64,000 bases of DNA, taken from contig CAWCPQ010000002.1 in the NCBI GenBank assembly GCA_963797535.1, forward strand, positions 124,001 to 188,000, given 5' to 3'. Under the pieces are notes generated by a model, which saw only the letters and a program-made list of their open reading frames with translations, did not search any database and was not told the origin of the DNA. Every line of letters begins with the position of its first letter. Position 1 is the stretch's first letter. The position numbers and the translations under genes are program-made. The DNA comes from JAWWOL01 sp963797535. GTDB lineage: Bacteria > Actinomycetota > Actinomycetes > JAWWOL01. Positions 62,425 to 64,000 of the stretch are shown in pieces.

Positions 62425-63599
62425 GTGTTCGCGACGATGCGCACCGACCTGACGGCCCGGCTCGACGAGATCCGAGAGGCCGGGCTGTACAAGGGCGAAC
62501 GGGTCCTGCGCACCCCGCAGAGCGCTGAGATCACCGTCGGCGACGACCAGGTGCTCAACCTCTGCGCCAACAACTACCTCGGTCTCGCCGACCACCCGCA
62601 GGTCGTCGAGGCAGCACGAGAAGCCCTGCTGCAGTGGGGTTTCGGCATGGCATCGGTGCGCTTCATCTGCGGCACCCAGGAGCCGCACAAGCTCCTCGAG
62701 CAGCGGCTGTCCACTTCCTCGGCACCGAGGACACCATCCTGTACGGATCGTGCTTCGACGCCAACGGTGGGCTGTTCGAGACACTGTTGGGCCCCGAGGA
62801 CGCCGTGATCTCGGACGAGCTCAACCATGCCTCGATCATCGACGGCATCCGGCTGTGCAAGGCGCAACGGTTCCGCTACCGCAACCGCGACATGGCCGAC
62901 CTCGAGGCGCAGCTCAAGGCTGCGTCCGCCGCGCGACACCGGCTCATCGCCACCGACGGCGTGTTCTCCATGGACGGCTATGTCGCGCCGCTCGACGAGA
63001 TCTGCGACCTGGCCGACCGCTACGGCGCGATCGTCATGGTCGACGACTCGCACGCGGTCGGTTTCGTCGGCCCAACCGGACGCGGAACCCCCGAGCTGCA
63101 TGGAGTTTCCGATCGCGTCGACATCATCACCGGCACTCTCGGCAAGGCCCTCGGCGGTGCCAGCGGCGGCTACACCTCGGGTCGTCGCGAGATCGTCGAG
63201 CTCCTGCGCCAGCGCTCGCGGCCGTACCTCTTCTCCAACAGCGTCGCCCCGCCCATCGTCGCTGCGAGCCTCACGGTGCTCGACCTGCTCGAGACCTCGG
63301 ACCAGCTGCGGACGACGCTTCGCGAGAACACGCACTGGTTCCGCGGCCGGATGACCGAGCTCGGCTTCGACGTGCTGCCCGGCGATCACCCCATCGTGCC
63401 GGTGATGTTCGGGGACGCAGTGGTCGCCGGCGCGACTGCTGAAGCCCTGCTGCACAAGGGTTTGTACGTGGTCGCGTTCTCCTACCCCGTCGTCCCCATG
63501 GGCAAGGCGCGCATCCGCACGCAGATCTCCGCAGCCCACTCGCACGACGACCTCGTGCGCGCCGCAGATGCCTTCGCCGCCGTACGAGACGAGCTTTAA
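62425..63599 (+). pseudogene. kbl: 2-amino-3-ketobutyrate CoA ligase (glycine C-acetyltransferase), frameshifted
   Basis: Residues up to KLLEQRLST are in one frame, and FLGTEDTILYGSCFDANGG onward in another. The total of 1175 nt is 3n+2, so one base is missing near 62713-62715. Both parts are otherwise typical of Kbl: LCANNYLGLADHPQV, SVRFICGTQEPHK, DDSHAVGFVGPTGRGT, and the PLP lysine in TGTLGKALGG. The enzyme cleaves 2-amino-3-ketobutyrate with CoA to glycine and acetyl-CoA. With strong conservation on both sides, either a recent mutation or a sequence error is likely. Confidence 0.85.
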
Positions 63600-64000
63600 C
63601 GGTCCTCGAGCGCTGGCGGCCCGAATCTCCATGGCCACTCGGTGTTGCGCATGAATCGGGCCACCGCGTGCTGGTGGTCCAGCCCCCAGTCGCGGTAGCC
63701 GAGTACGGCGTCGGCGAGCGCCTCGGCAGTTTCGACGCCGGGTCGCGAGACCGCAGACCTGATCAGATCCGGCAGGTCCGCCGGCCGCTCGGGGGCGCGC
63801 TCGACCTCGGTCAGGAACCACTTGTGGAACGGGTAGAGCATCCGGTTCCAGGCGAGGAACACCCGGCCGGCGTAAAGACCGAGCCGCGAGGTGGCATAGC
63901 TGAGCAGGTAGGGGTCGTCGCGCTTGACCGCCTCGCCGACGAACCAGCGCAGCAGCATTGTCTGGGCCAGGAAGTCGAGGATGTTCTCGTCCCTGGCCGC
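63596..64000 (-). CDS. Hypothetical protein, C-terminal part
   Basis: The frame is open to the window edge; 134 C-terminal residues are seen. It is mostly helical, with LLRWFVGEAVKRDDPYLLSY and LAWNRMLYPFHKWFLTEVER. This resembles the C-terminal helical part of some nucleotidyltransferase-type (DUF4037-like) proteins, but the assignment is tentative. Its TAA shares TTAA with the kbl stop. Confidence 0.45.
   Translation of the reverse strand, partial: AARDENILDFLAQTMLLRWFVGEAVKRDDPYLLSYATSRLGLYAGRVFLAWNRMLYPFHKWFLTEVERAPERPADLPDLIRSAVSRPGVETAEALADAVLGYRDWGLDHQHAVARFMRNTEWPWRFGPPALEDR

Overview
The window is a stretch of a high-GC chromosome from an actinomycete (Actinomycetota). The evidence is a mycothiol-pathway deacetylase (MshB), a DUF222/HNH '13E12-type' gene with an actinobacterial LexA box, DUF5990 and DUF6113-type genes, many GTG starts, and -10 boxes lying 6-8 nt upstream of start codons (leaderless style). 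A motile or formerly motile Propionibacteriales/Nocardioidaceae-like organism would fit, but the genus cannot be fixed from this sequence alone. No rRNA, tRNA, CRISPR array or classical insertion sequence was seen.

Layout. 0-0.5 kb: end of a GH36 alpha-galactosidase. 0.5-9.1 kb: a minus-strand signalling cluster (DUF6113-like membrane protein, CheW-like protein with a repeat linker, membrane MCP, CheA-REC hybrid kinase, REC-GAF protein, flavin reductase). It is interrupted between the MCP and cheA by a plus-strand AbiEi/DUF559-like nuclease gene bracketed by two related long hairpins. 9.1-14.7 kb: FtsH-like AAA protease, mshB, a second MCP and a GNAT acetyltransferase. 14.7-16.8 kb: a DUF222/HNH gene, broken by an in-frame stop, under a perfect LexA box and again bracketed by a pair of matching hairpins. 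16.8-22.7 kb: DUF5990, an IMP cyclohydrolase-like gene, typA, a PLP decarboxylase, a VOC remnant, a membrane hydrolase and a gamma-glutamyl hydrolase. 22.7-27.8 kb: SDR, aldehyde dehydrogenase, glutamine-synthetase-like ligase and permease. With the hydrolase these look like a gamma-glutamylated amine (polyamine or ethanolamine) pathway. 27.9-38.3 kb: housekeeping and accessory genes, including mutT, an aldo/keto reductase, a GH13 alpha-glucosidase, an 11-codon ORF with strong RBS and terminator, a small zinc-ribbon-like protein, a pentapeptide-repeat protein, a BrkB-like protein and a large MalT-like LuxR regulator with a CRP-type site upstream.

38.4-55.2 kb is the best-resolved system: a complete L-rhamnose locus. 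One long minus-strand operon carries the ABC importer (ATPase, two permeases, lipoprotein), mutarotase, RhaI, bifunctional aldolase/dehydrogenase, a second isomerase and rhamnulokinase. A divergent LacI regulator follows, then a glpX-lutA-lutB-lutC operon. The same LacI-type operator (TGAATCGTTTCA / TGAATCGATTCA) lies in front of both operons, so import, breakdown to DHAP and L-lactate, lactate oxidation and gluconeogenic FBPase are probably one regulon. 55.2-64 kb: VOC protein, methyltransferase, two APH-type kinases head to head, a HAD phosphatase, an MFS exporter under a 16-bp palindrome, a YjbR-like protein, and threonine degradation (tdh and a frameshifted kbl).

Three genes are disrupted by single lesions (cheW-like, DUF222/HNH, kbl). 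This is either real decay or draft-quality sequence. The most unusual features are the two nuclease-like genes each held between paired hairpins, the tiny ORF, and the rhamnose/lactate regulon.
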